64,000 bases of DNA from positions 1 to 64,000 of the forward strand of contig JALFSO010000018.1 in NCBI GenBank assembly GCA_022778785.1, read 5' to 3'. This document shows positions 55,359 through 63,334 of this stretch, piece after piece. Below the pieces are notes generated by a model. The model saw only the letters and a list, made by a program, of their open reading frames with translations. It was not told the origin of the DNA and made no database searches. Each line of letters begins with the position of its first letter. Position 1 is the first letter of the stretch. The stretch comes from Dysosmobacter sp. (GTDB lineage: Bacteria; Bacillota; Clostridia; Oscillospirales; Oscillospiraceae). The position numbers and the translations under genes are program-made.

Positions 55359-55387
55359 TTGAAAACAGGGGGATTATCTGGTAGAAT
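55359..55387 (+). promoter_or_regulatory. Promoter of DUF1294-coaW genes
   Basis: TTGAAA, a 17-base spacer and TAGAAT, 50 bases before the DUF1294 start. Confidence 0.68.
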
Positions 55388-55436
55388 GACTTGTCCGGTT
55401 TTTCCGGTCAACCTGTTTTTATGCGGAGGTGCCGCC

Positions 55437-55802
55437 ATGGTCACAGTTCTCGCCGTCTATCAGCCGGAGGCCCACAATGATTTCATCTGGGCCGTCCTGG
55501 GCTCGCCCTGGGGCTGGCTGGCCTGCTGGCTGCTGCTCATCAATATCGTCACCTTTTTTGTCTTCGGCGTCGACAAGCTGAAGGCCAAACGGAAGGAGAC
55601 CCATGAGGCCACCCGCCGGGTGCCGGAGAAGACGCTGTTCCTGCTGGCCGCCATCGGCGGCAGCGTCGGCGCTTTGCTGGGCATGCGGGTCTGGCATCAC
55701 AAGACCCTCCACAAGACCTTCCGCTTCGGCATCCCGGCCATTCTGATCTTACAGATCCTCATTCCCTTTGGCCTGTATCTGTACTGGAACGTCATCCGGT
55801 AA
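55437..55802 (+). CDS. DUF1294 family membrane protein
   Basis: This 121-residue protein has three or four helices and the DUF1294 motif FGVDKLKAKRKETHEATRRVPEKTLFLLA, then GGSVGALLGMRVWHHKT. The function is unknown. GGAGGT lies six bases before the ATG at 55437. The pantothenate kinase follows 28 bases later. Confidence 0.9.
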   Translation: MVTVLAVYQPEAHNDFIWAVLGSPWGWLACWLLLINIVTFFVFGVDKLKAKRKETHEATRRVPEKTLFLLAAIGGSVGALLGMRVWHHKTLHKTFRFGIPAILILQILIPFGLYLYWNVIR

Positions 55803-55830
55803 CGGCGTCTCATCGACTGGAGGTTTTTCC

Positions 55831-56676
55831 ATGGATATCATTCTCGGCATCGACATCGGCGGCTCCACCACCAAGATCGTGGGCCTGCGGCCCGACGGTT
55901 CCGTCCTGGCCATGCTCCGGGTGCGGGCGGAGGACCAGCTCACCTCCCTGTTCGGCGCCCTGGGCAATTTTCTCAACAGCAACCGTCTGTCCCTGAACGA
56001 CGTGCGGCAGATCGTCCTCACCGGCGTGGGCGCGTCCTACGTGGAGGGGGACATCTACGGCATCCCCACCCGCCGGGTGGACGAGTTCTCCGCCAGCGGC
56101 ACCGGCGCCCTGGCCCTGTCCGGGCAGGACGATGCCGTGGTGGTGACCATGGGCACCGGCACCGCCTTCCTGTACGCGAAGCAGGACGGCACGGTGCGCC
56201 ATCTCTGCGGCAGCGGCATCGGCGGCGGCACCCTGGGAGGCCTGTGCCGGAAGCTGGTGGACATGGAGCGGTTCGGCCAGATCAAGAAGCTGGCGGCCCA
56301 GGGGGACCTAAACCACGTGGATCTGACCATCAAGGACATCTCCCGGAACGCCGCCGCGACCCTGGACCCGGACATGACCGCCGCCAACTTCGGCAATCTG
56401 GCGGAGGACGCCTCCCCCGCCGATCTGGCCGCCGGCGTGGTGAATCTGGTATTGCAGGCCATCGGCACCATGACGGTGCTGGCCTGCCAGAGCTGCGGTG
56501 CCCGCACGGTGGTGCTCACCGGCTCCATGACCACCCTGGACCAGGCGGGACCCAATTTCCAGAACTTCGAGAAGCTCTACGGCATTCACTACATCATTCC
56601 GGAGAACGCCACCTTCGCCACGGCCATCGGCGCCGGACTGTGCAGTCTCCGGGACGGCGAAGGGCCGTCGGCATAA
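55831..56676 (+). CDS. coaW: Type II pantothenate kinase
   Basis: This 281-residue protein of the ASKHA fold begins MDIILGIDIGGSTTKIVGL, with the phosphate loop, and has ILTGVGASYVEGDIYG, VVTMGTGTAFLY and GSGIGGGTLGGLCRKL. It should phosphorylate pantothenate, the first step to CoA, as in Staphylococcus. GGAGGTTTTTCC precedes the ATG. It is cotranscribed with DUF1294 and ends at a terminator. Confidence 0.92.
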   Translation: MDIILGIDIGGSTTKIVGLRPDGSVLAMLRVRAEDQLTSLFGALGNFLNSNRLSLNDVRQIVLTGVGASYVEGDIYGIPTRRVDEFSASGTGALALSGQDDAVVVTMGTGTAFLYAKQDGTVRHLCGSGIGGGTLGGLCRKLVDMERFGQIKKLAAQGDLNHVDLTIKDISRNAAATLDPDMTAANFGNLAEDASPADLAAGVVNLVLQAIGTMTVLACQSCGARTVVLTGSMTTLDQAGPNFQNFEKLYGIHYIIPENATFATAIGAGLCSLRDGEGPSA

Positions 56677-56709
56677 GGCCGCGGACCGTTCAAACCCCAC
56701 ACAGCGCGA

Positions 56710-56741
56710 AAAGTCCCGGCGGGAGTTCCCGCCGGGACTTT
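56710..56741. terminator. Terminator between convergent genes
   Basis: Fifteen-bp perfect arms (56710-56724 with 56727-56741) with a two-base loop. Confidence 0.85.
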
Positions 56742-56765
56742 GTTCCGTTTCAGCTGCTGCCGGAC

Positions 56766-57263
56766 TCACATGTTATTGTTTACATAATCAATGAACCGGT
56801 AGGTGACGCCGTTCTCCGTCACCGGCTCGCTGGTCTGCTCCACGCTCCAGCTGTGGAGCTTGTTGAGATTGGGGAAATACGTGTCGGGATCGCCCGCCGT
56901 GGCGTCCACCTTGGTCAGGTAGACCCGCTTGCAGTGGGGCACCAGAGCGGTGTACACGCTGCCGCCGCCGATGACCCACACCTTTTCGGGGTCCTCCCCC
57001 TCCACCAGGGCCAGGGCCGCCTCGGGACTGTCCACCGTCTCCACGTCTTCCATGTGCAGGGCATGGTTCCGGGTGATGACGATGTTCCGCCGTCCCTTCA
57101 GGGGCTTGCCGCCGGGGAAGGAGTCCAGGGTCCTCCGTCCCATGATGACGGTGCCGCCCATGGTCAGGGAGCGGAAGTGCTTCATGTCTGTGGGCAGCGA
57201 GAACAGGAGTCCTCCCTCTTTGCCGATGCCCCAGTTTTCATCCACGACTACGATGGCGTTCAT
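56766..57263 (-). CDS. folA: Dihydrofolate reductase
   Basis: This 165-residue enzyme has VVDENWGIGKEGGLLFSLPTDMKHF, with the catalytic acid Asp26, then GGTVIMGRRTLDSF and VWVIGGGSVYTAL. It regenerates tetrahydrofolate used by thymidylate synthase. It follows thyA by 24 bases and is in the same transcript. Confidence 0.97.
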   Translation of the reverse strand: MNAIVVVDENWGIGKEGGLLFSLPTDMKHFRSLTMGGTVIMGRRTLDSFPGGKPLKGRRNIVITRNHALHMEDVETVDSPEAALALVEGEDPEKVWVIGGGSVYTALVPHCKRVYLTKVDATAGDPDTYFPNLNKLHSWSVEQTSEPVTENGVTYRFIDYVNNNM

Positions 57264-57287
57264 AAATCTGTATTCCTCCTCGATCGC

Positions 57288-58118
57288 TCAAATGGCAACA
57301 GGGATCTTCTCATCAAAGGCCGCGGGGGTATACCCCTCCAGGGCGAAGCTGTCCCGTGTGAACTGGTAGAAGTCCGTCACGGAACCGTCCATTCTGAATT
57401 CCGGCGCCGGGGACTGGGGCGCGGAGAGCAGCTTCTCCACGATGGGCACGTGCCGGTCGTAGATGTGGGCGTCGGCGATGACGTGGACCAGCTCGCCGGG
57501 CACCAGGCCGGAGACCTGGGCCAGCATATGCACCAGGACGGCGTACTGCGTCACGTTCCAGTTGTTGGCCGTCAGCATATCCTGACTGCGCTGGTTCAGA
57601 ATGGCGTTGAGCACATTGCCGGAGACGTTGAAAGTCATGGACCACGCGCAGGGATACAGATGCATCTCGCTGAGGTCCGCGTGGTTGTACAGGCTGGTGA
57701 GGATGCGGCGGGAGGCGGGGTTGTGCTTCAGGTCGTACAGCACCCGGTCCACCTGGTCCATATCCCCCTCAGGATAGTGGTGCTTCACCCCCAGCTGATA
57801 GCCATAGGCTTTGCCGATGGAGCCGCTCTCATCCGCCCACTCGTCCCAGATATGGCCCCGCAGGTCACGGATGTTGTTGGACTTCTTCTGCCAGATCCAC
57901 AGCAGTTCGTCCACCGCCGTCTTCCAGTAGGTCCGGCGGATGGTAAGAATGGGAAATTCCTGCCGCAGGTCATAGCGGTTGACGATGCCGAATTTTTTGA
58001 CCGTATGGGCAGGCGTTCCGTCCTCCCAGTGAGGGCGCACCTCCTGCTCCGTATCCCAGACGCCGTTCTCCAAAATATCCCGGCAGTTCTGAATGAATAC
58101 CTCGTCCGCACGGCTCAT
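57288..58118 (-). CDS. thyA: Thymidylate synthase (divergent ThyA)
   Basis: This 276-residue enzyme methylates dUMP. Its nucleophile is Cys157 in YPCAWSMTF; the usual PCH motif is PCA here, with Ala158 at the His position. QRSQDM and the dUMP-contacting DAHIYDRHVP are kept. The pattern is that of a divergent ThyA branch seen in some Firmicutes. The ATG at 58118 follows AGGAG by seven bases. The folA gene follows at once. Confidence 0.93.
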   Translation of the reverse strand: MSRADEVFIQNCRDILENGVWDTEQEVRPHWEDGTPAHTVKKFGIVNRYDLRQEFPILTIRRTYWKTAVDELLWIWQKKSNNIRDLRGHIWDEWADESGSIGKAYGYQLGVKHHYPEGDMDQVDRVLYDLKHNPASRRILTSLYNHADLSEMHLYPCAWSMTFNVSGNVLNAILNQRSQDMLTANNWNVTQYAVLVHMLAQVSGLVPGELVHVIADAHIYDRHVPIVEKLLSAPQSPAPEFRMDGSVTDFYQFTRDSFALEGYTPAAFDEKIPVAI

Positions 58119-58165
58119 ACGACAGCTCCTCTCCAAAATTTTTCAAAGATTTTACACCGTTATTC

Positions 58166-58194
58166 AGTATAGCAAAAAGGCACTGTCAATGCAA
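58166..58194 (-). promoter_or_regulatory. thyA-folA promoter
   Basis: On the minus strand TTGCAT, a 17-base spacer and TATACT. Confidence 0.75.
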
Positions 58195-58318
58195 TTCTCC
58201 GAATTTCATAAATTTTTGGGCGGAAGCGGCCTGAAAAACAGGATTTCGCCCATTGCGCCCTCTGGACGATTTGGTCAAATTCCATCGATTTTTCTCGGAA
58301 TTTTCGTCTGTTTTCTGA

Positions 58319-58347
58319 TTGTAACCTGACGGAAAGTGCGGTAAGAT
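58319..58347 (+). promoter_or_regulatory. Promoter of the araC-MATE pair
   Basis: TTGTAA, a 17-base spacer and TAAGAT, 40 bases before the araC start. It lies in a region free of genes (58119-58386). Confidence 0.55.
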
Positions 58348-58386
58348 ATAGCGGCCGCAGCTGCGGCGAAAGGCGGTGGTCAACAG

Positions 58387-59274
58387 ATGGGCGCAAATGC
58401 GGACAAACGGGGTTATCTATGCGAGGACTTCCGGCTGTTCCATTTGAAGGACAGCCGCGCCCAGCAGTTGGAGGATCATTACCACGAATTCGACAAGCTC
58501 ATCCTGTGCCTGGGCGGACAGGTGACCTATGTGGTGGAGGGCGTCACCTACTTTCTCCGCCCCTGGGACCTGCTGTTGGTGGGACGGGGCTCCATCCATC
58601 GGGTGGCCATCGATCCCTCCGCCCCCTACGAGCGGGTGGTGGTCTGGCTGGGCCGGGACTGGCTGGAACGCCGGGGCGGCTCCGACACGAATCTGGCCGA
58701 CTGCTTCGAGCTGGCCCGGCAGCGGAATTTCCACCTGCTGCGTCTGGATCCGGAGCAGAAGCTGCGCTATATGGCCGCCATCCAGGAGCTGGAGGAGGCT
58801 CTGCGCTCCCGGGAATTCGGCGGCGCTCTGCTGGCGGACACCCTTTGCCAGCAGCTTCTGATCCAGGTAAACCGAGACATTCTCAAGGACCGGACCGCGG
58901 AGCAGACGGATTCCTACCGGGTGGACCCCAAGATGGAGGCTGTCCTGCGCTATATCGGCGCCCATCTGACGGACCGGCTGGATGTGGACACCCTGGCGGG
59001 GCAGTTCTACCTGTCCCGGTACTATCTGATGCACCGGTTCAAAGCCGTCACCGGCTACACCGTCCACCAGTATATCAACCAGAAGCGTCTGCTGCGGGCG
59101 GGAGAGCTGATCCGCAGCGGCGTGCCGGTGATGAAGGCGGCCGAGCAGTCCGGCTTCCAGGAATACTCCACCTTCCTGCGGGCCTTCCAGAACACATTTC
59201 ACGCCAGTCCCCGGGCCTTTTACGGGCAGTCGGACATGAAAGAGGAACTCCATGCAGTCAGAGACATCGATTGA
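58387..59274 (+). CDS. AraC family transcriptional regulator
   Basis: This 295-residue protein has an N-terminal cupin-like sensor (EFDKLILCLGGQVTYVVEG, GSIHRVAIDP) and a C-terminal double helix-turn-helix (LDVDTLAGQFYLSRYYLMHRFKAVTGYTVHQYI, AEQSGFQEYSTFLRAFQNTFHASPRAFY). AAAGGCGGTGG precedes the start. It overlaps the MATE gene by 23 bases, so it probably controls that exporter in response to a small ligand. Confidence 0.93.
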   Translation: MGANADKRGYLCEDFRLFHLKDSRAQQLEDHYHEFDKLILCLGGQVTYVVEGVTYFLRPWDLLLVGRGSIHRVAIDPSAPYERVVVWLGRDWLERRGGSDTNLADCFELARQRNFHLLRLDPEQKLRYMAAIQELEEALRSREFGGALLADTLCQQLLIQVNRDILKDRTAEQTDSYRVDPKMEAVLRYIGAHLTDRLDVDTLAGQFYLSRYYLMHRFKAVTGYTVHQYINQKRLLRAGELIRSGVPVMKAAEQSGFQEYSTFLRAFQNTFHASPRAFYGQSDMKEELHAVRDID

Positions 59275-60601
59275 ATTTTCCAACAGGGACCTGCGAAAGC
59301 TGATCATTCCGCTGGTCATTGAGCAGCTGCTGGCCATCACCGTGGGTCTGGCGGACTCCATGATGGTGGCCCGGGTGGGCGAGGCGGCGGTATCTGCCGT
59401 GTCCCTGGTGGACTCGGTGAACGTCCTTCTGGTCAGTGCCTTCGCGGCGCTGGCCACCGGCGGCGCCGTTGTGGCGGGCCAGTATCTGGGCCGCCGGGAG
59501 ATGGAGAAGGCCAACCACTCCGCCCAGCAGCTCTTTCTGTTTATGGGAGAGTGTGCGCTGGTCATCACGGCGCTGCTGTATCTTCTGAAGGGCTTCATCC
59601 TCCATGTGGTGTTCGGCGCCATCGAGGCCGACGTGGCCGCCTATGCCGACACCTATTTTATGATCGTGGAATCGTCCACGTTCTTTCTGGCCATCTACAA
59701 CGCCGGCGCCGCGCTGTTCCGGGTCATGGGCAACTCCAACGTCTCCATGGTCGTCTCCCTGGTGATGAACGGCATCAACGTGGCCGGCAACGCCATCCTG
59801 ATCTTCGGCTTCCACATGGGCGTGGCCGGTGTGGCCATCCCCACGCTGGTGTCCAAGATCGTGGCGGCGGTCCTGATGGTGGTGCTGCTGTGCCGGAAGG
59901 ATCTGGTGCTGCACCTGTCCCGGCCCTTCTCCTTTCGTCATGAGCGAAGCATGATCCGCAACATCCTGTACATCGGCGTTCCCAACGGCATTGAGGGCAG
60001 CATGTTCCAGCTGGGCAAGCTGATGCTGCTGTCGGCGGTGACGGTGTTCGGCACCGCCTCTGTGGCGGCCAACGCCATCGGCAACATCGTCGGCACCTTC
60101 CAGTGCATGGCGCCTCAGTCCATCGGCCTCGGCATGGTGACGGTGGTGTCCCGGTGCGTGGGCGCCGGAGACATGAAAAAGGCCCGCTTCTACACCCGGA
60201 AGCTGATGAAGTGGGGCTATGCATCCATGCTGCTGACGAATCTGCTGATCTTCGCCCTGATGCCGGTGATCCTCTGGATCTACGGCCTGTCTGAGGAGAC
60301 CAACGCCTACGCCCGGGTCATTCTGTTCTCCCACGGCGGCGTGGGCATCCTGCTGTGGCCCCTCGCCTTCCAGCTGCCCCAGACTCTGCGGGCCGCGGGA
60401 GATACCCGTTTCACCATGACCGTCTCCTCCCTATCCATGTGGATCTTCCGGGTGATCTTCGGTGTCTGGTTCGCCCGCGGTCTGGGATTCGGTGTGCTGG
60501 GCATCTGGTTCGCCATGTACATCGACTGGGTCTGCCGGACCGTCTTCTTCGTGGCCCGCTACCGGGGCCGCCGGTGGGAGCTGAAGGGTCTGAAGGCGTG
60601 A
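59252..60601 (+). CDS. MATE family efflux transporter
   Basis: This 449-residue protein has twelve predicted helices in two MatE halves (LVIEQLLAITVGLADSMMVAR, PNGIEGSMFQLGKLMLLSAV). MATE pumps export drugs or metabolites with Na+ or H+. GAGGAA precedes its ATG inside the end of araC. The transcript ends at a 40-base perfect palindrome. Confidence 0.94.
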   Translation: MQSETSIEFSNRDLRKLIIPLVIEQLLAITVGLADSMMVARVGEAAVSAVSLVDSVNVLLVSAFAALATGGAVVAGQYLGRREMEKANHSAQQLFLFMGECALVITALLYLLKGFILHVVFGAIEADVAAYADTYFMIVESSTFFLAIYNAGAALFRVMGNSNVSMVVSLVMNGINVAGNAILIFGFHMGVAGVAIPTLVSKIVAAVLMVVLLCRKDLVLHLSRPFSFRHERSMIRNILYIGVPNGIEGSMFQLGKLMLLSAVTVFGTASVAANAIGNIVGTFQCMAPQSIGLGMVTVVSRCVGAGDMKKARFYTRKLMKWGYASMLLTNLLIFALMPVILWIYGLSEETNAYARVILFSHGGVGILLWPLAFQLPQTLRAAGDTRFTMTVSSLSMWIFRVIFGVWFARGLGFGVLGIWFAMYIDWVCRTVFFVARYRGRRWELKGLKA

Positions 60602-60624
60602 CCGCTCTCCCCCGATATATGACC

Positions 60625-60664
60625 AAAAGCTCCCCGGACGGCAATTGCCGTCCGGGGAGCTTTT
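60625..60664. terminator. Perfect 40-base palindromic terminator
   Basis: AAAAGC... to ...GCTTTT is a perfect palindrome with 20-bp arms and serves the two converging genes. Confidence 0.92.
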
Positions 60665-60678
60665 GCAGACTCCTGGTC

Positions 60679-61794
60679 TTAAATTCTGATGAGCTCATAC
60701 TGCCGGGTGCCGATGCCCAGCTTTTCGCCGTGCTCCAGAGCCACCTGCCACCGGGTGTCCGGATGGACGGCGTGGAGGTGGTCGTGGTCCTCGTGGTCGC
60801 AGCCCTCGTCAAACAGGGCGGAGCCGGGCAGGGCGGGCTGGGCGTTGACGGCATCGGCGCAGGCCTGGTCCAGTGCCACGGGATCAAAGGAGGCGAACAT
60901 GCCCACGTCCGGGGTGATGGGGGCGTCGTTCTCCGCGTGGCAGTCGCAGTTGGGGGACATATCCCGGGCCAGGGCGATGTGGAAGCAGGGCCGGCCGTCC
61001 ACCACGGCCTTGGTGTACTCGGCGATCTTGCAGTTCAGGATGTCCAGCACCTCGTCGCAGCCCACCTGAATCGCGTCCTTGGGGCACAGGGCCAGACAGC
61101 GGCCGCAGCCCACGCACCGGTCGTGGTCGATGGTGCACTTGCCGTCGGCGATCAGCGGCGCACCGTGGGCGCAGATTTTGGCGCAGGCCCCGCAGCCAAT
61201 GCACTTCTTCTGCTTCACGAAGGGCTTGCCTGCGCTGTGCATCTCCATCTTGCCGGCCCGGCTGCCGCAGCCCATGCCAATGTTCTTCAGACAGCCGCCC
61301 ATGCCGGTCTGCTCATGGCCCTTGAAGTGGGTCAGGGAGATGAACACGTCGGCGTCCATGATGGCCCGGCCGATCTTGGCGGACTTGACGTACTGTCCGC
61401 CCTCCACCGGCACCTCCACGTCGTCGCTTCCCTTCAAACCGTCGCCGATGAGGATGTGGCAGCCGGTGACGTAGGGAGTGAAGCCATCCTGATAGGCGGA
61501 CTCCAGATGGTCCAGGGCATTCTTCCGACCGCCTACATACAAGGTGTTGCAGTCGGTGAGGAAAGGCTTGCCGCCCTTTTCCTTCACCATATCCGCCACC
61601 ACCCGGGCCCACTGGGGCCGGAGGTACGCCAGGTTCCCCGGCTCGCCGAAGTGCATCTTGATGGCCACGTACTTGCCGTCCATGTCAATGGTGTCAAAGC
61701 CCGCCGTCCGCATGAGACGGGCCAGCTTCTGCGGCAGATTCTCCCGCCAGTCGGCGCGGAAATCCGCAAAATAGACCTTCGCTTTCTCCTCCAT
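60679..61794 (-). CDS. DUF362 protein with two 4Fe-4S clusters
   Basis: This 371-residue protein has a DUF362 domain (KVYFADF, MHFGEPGN, DADVFISLTHFKGHEQTGMGGCLKNIGMG) and a ferredoxin insert with CIGCGACAKIC and CVGCGRCLALC for two 4Fe-4S clusters. DUF362 proteins are common in anaerobes and are thought to be electron carriers; the partner is unknown. It stands alone. Repeat copy C lies upstream of its start. Confidence 0.93.
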   Translation of the reverse strand: MEEKAKVYFADFRADWRENLPQKLARLMRTAGFDTIDMDGKYVAIKMHFGEPGNLAYLRPQWARVVADMVKEKGGKPFLTDCNTLYVGGRKNALDHLESAYQDGFTPYVTGCHILIGDGLKGSDDVEVPVEGGQYVKSAKIGRAIMDADVFISLTHFKGHEQTGMGGCLKNIGMGCGSRAGKMEMHSAGKPFVKQKKCIGCGACAKICAHGAPLIADGKCTIDHDRCVGCGRCLALCPKDAIQVGCDEVLDILNCKIAEYTKAVVDGRPCFHIALARDMSPNCDCHAENDAPITPDVGMFASFDPVALDQACADAVNAQPALPGSALFDEGCDHEDHDHLHAVHPDTRWQVALEHGEKLGIGTRQYELIRI

Positions 61795-61857
61795 AACGCT
61801 CCTCTTTTCTGCTTATGTAAAAATGATCGATTAAGAAAAAAGCCCCTCAAAAAAGGA

Positions 61858-62087
61858 AGAGGGGCCAGGGGGAAACCATAGGTTTCCCCCGGTTTGTTTG
61901 CCTCCGGGCAAACAAAGATGCCATAATCATTTTTCCGGCGACACCCTCCAGAGGGGCTTCTCTTGCCCCTGCGGGGCAATTCACCTTCTGTGCGGCGGAA
62001 AAATACCGAGACCCCAGCCGCCCTGGGCGGCACCACTCCGCAGACTGGTGGCGGGGATTCTAAAGGGGGAGCCTGCTCCCCCTTTAC
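61858..62087 (-). repeat. Composite hairpin repeat, copy C
   Basis: This copy fills the 298-base gap between the 62093-62509 gene and the DUF362 gene. On the minus strand it starts by the upstream stop with GGGGGAGC-AG-GCTCCCCC, then ACCAGTC-TGCG-GAGTGGT, GCCGCC-CAG-GGCGGC, the GGTATTTTTCCG block, an extra insert with GCCCCTG...AGGGGC, GGAAAAAT, TTGTTTGCC...GGCAAACAA and GGGGGAAACC...GGTTTCCCCC. The order matches copies A and B. Confidence 0.83.
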
Positions 62088-62092
62088 TCGCT

Positions 62093-62509
62093 TTACTCAT
62101 CATCCAGATCCACCGAGATATGATCCGTCCCGTGCTGGTCGAATTCGTCCAGATACGTGTCGATGCGCTCCATGAGCTGCTCGTAGTTCTCCCGTGTCAG
62201 GGGCTCGCCGTCCATGTCCCGCAGGGCCATCTCCTCCGCCAGGATCTCGTAAAACGCCACATCCTCGTAGTCCGCGATGGCCTCATGGATGCCGCCGTCG
62301 GCAAAGGCCCGGGACGGGATGATCTCTCCGTCCAGCAGCTCCACCAGCTTCTTCATGCCGTGGGCCGGCGCGTGGGAGAAGATCAGACTCTCCACTTGGT
62401 CATATTCCCGGATGCGGTCATTCTCCCGGGCGGAATTCATCACCCAGTTCCCTACGTACACCAAATCCAGCAGATACCGGTACTGCTGTTCCGTCAATTC
62501 AATATTCAT
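62093..62509 (-). CDS. Soluble acidic protein of unknown function
   Basis: This 138-residue protein starts MNIELTEQQYRYLLDLVYVGNWVMNS, is helical and acidic and ends SVDLDDE. It has no signal or membrane helix. Similar proteins occur in other Firmicutes without assigned function. GGAGG lies 12 bases before the ATG at 62509, and the stop abuts repeat copy C. A frame extension to 62734 is not credible. Confidence 0.8.
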   Translation of the reverse strand: MNIELTEQQYRYLLDLVYVGNWVMNSARENDRIREYDQVESLIFSHAPAHGMKKLVELLDGEIIPSRAFADGGIHEAIADYEDVAFYEILAEEMALRDMDGEPLTRENYEQLMERIDTYLDEFDQHGTDHISVDLDDE

Positions 62510-62661
62510 GGACTTCAGACACCTCCGATCCAGTCGTCCAGGCAATGGTTCTTGCGCATGTTTTTGATACTCGAGAGGATTATAGCAAACTCTCCATAAA
62601 AAAGCTATACTCTTTCGGCGAGAAATTGCCGCAAAAATTTTGAAAAGCCGGAAAAATCGTC

Positions 62662-62690
62662 TTGCGACCCCCGCTCTGCCATAGTATAAT
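62662..62690 (+). promoter_or_regulatory. Promoter of DUF1934-argS
   Basis: TTGCGA, a 17-base spacer and TATAAT, 86 bases before the DUF1934 start. Confidence 0.75.
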
Positions 62691-62775
62691 ATATTATTTG
62701 TAACGGCCATTGTTTCCGTGGCCGCCCTCCCCATTTCTCCGGGAGGATCTGCACAGCAGCATAGGAGGGTTGACT

Positions 62776-63219
62776 TTGACGAACACCGACACCAAGACCA
62801 TTCCCGTCATCCTGACGATCCGGGCCATCCAGAATTTCGACGGCACCGACGGCGACCACTCGGAGCTGATGACCGAGGGGACCATGACCGTCACGGAGGA
62901 GGGCTTCCTGCTGTCCTACGAGGAGACGGCCCTCACCGGCCTGGATGGGACCACCACCACCTTCACGGTGAAAGACGGTCAAGTGGTGCTGACCCGCACC
63001 GGCAAGGTGAACTCCCAGATGGTATTCCAGGAGGGCTGCCGCCACACCTCCCTGTATGAGACGCCCTTCGGCGCCCTCAGCGTGGACATCCAGACCAGCC
63101 GTCTCCGATGCAGCCTGACAGAGCGTGGCGGCCTGCTGGACATCCGGTACTCCATCGCCATCCAGCACACCGCCACCGGACAGAACGCCTTCCGCATCCG
63201 GGTACGGACGAAAAATTAA
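62776..63219 (+). CDS. DUF1934 family protein
   Basis: This 147-residue beta-barrel protein matches DUF1934 (PVILTIRAIQNFDGTDGDHSELMTEGTM, YEETALTGLDGTTTTFTV, GRIRVRTKN-type end). DUF1934 genes usually lie just upstream of argS, as here. The TTG at 62776 is chosen because AGGAGG lies seven bases upstream and it gives the typical TNTDTKTIPV start. The stop codon falls in the AT-rich repeat. Confidence 0.87.
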   Translation: MTNTDTKTIPVILTIRAIQNFDGTDGDHSELMTEGTMTVTEEGFLLSYEETALTGLDGTTTTFTVKDGQVVLTRTGKVNSQMVFQEGCRHTSLYETPFGALSVDIQTSRLRCSLTERGGLLDIRYSIAIQHTATGQNAFRIRVRTKN

Positions 63220-63318
63220 GAATCAGGAATGAGGAATGAGAAATTGGCCGCTGCTAAATTCCTGATTCTCAACTCCCGGTTCTTAATTCCTAACTCCTAA
63301 TTCCTAATTCCTAATTAA
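63214..63318. repeat. AT-rich inverted repeat with CCTAATT units
   Basis: This 105-base block resembles the one at 41343-41415. It has imperfect inverted arms (63217-63245 with 63257-63318) and ends with several TAATTCC units in tandem. It fills the DUF1934-argS gap and covers the DUF1934 stop. Confidence 0.75.
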
Positions 63319-63334
63319 AAAGAGGGGTATTCAT

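Noticed and set aside
63284..63318. Tandem 7-base TAATTCC units as a possible CRISPR array
   Set aside because: Units are short and adjacent, with no spacers and no cas genes.
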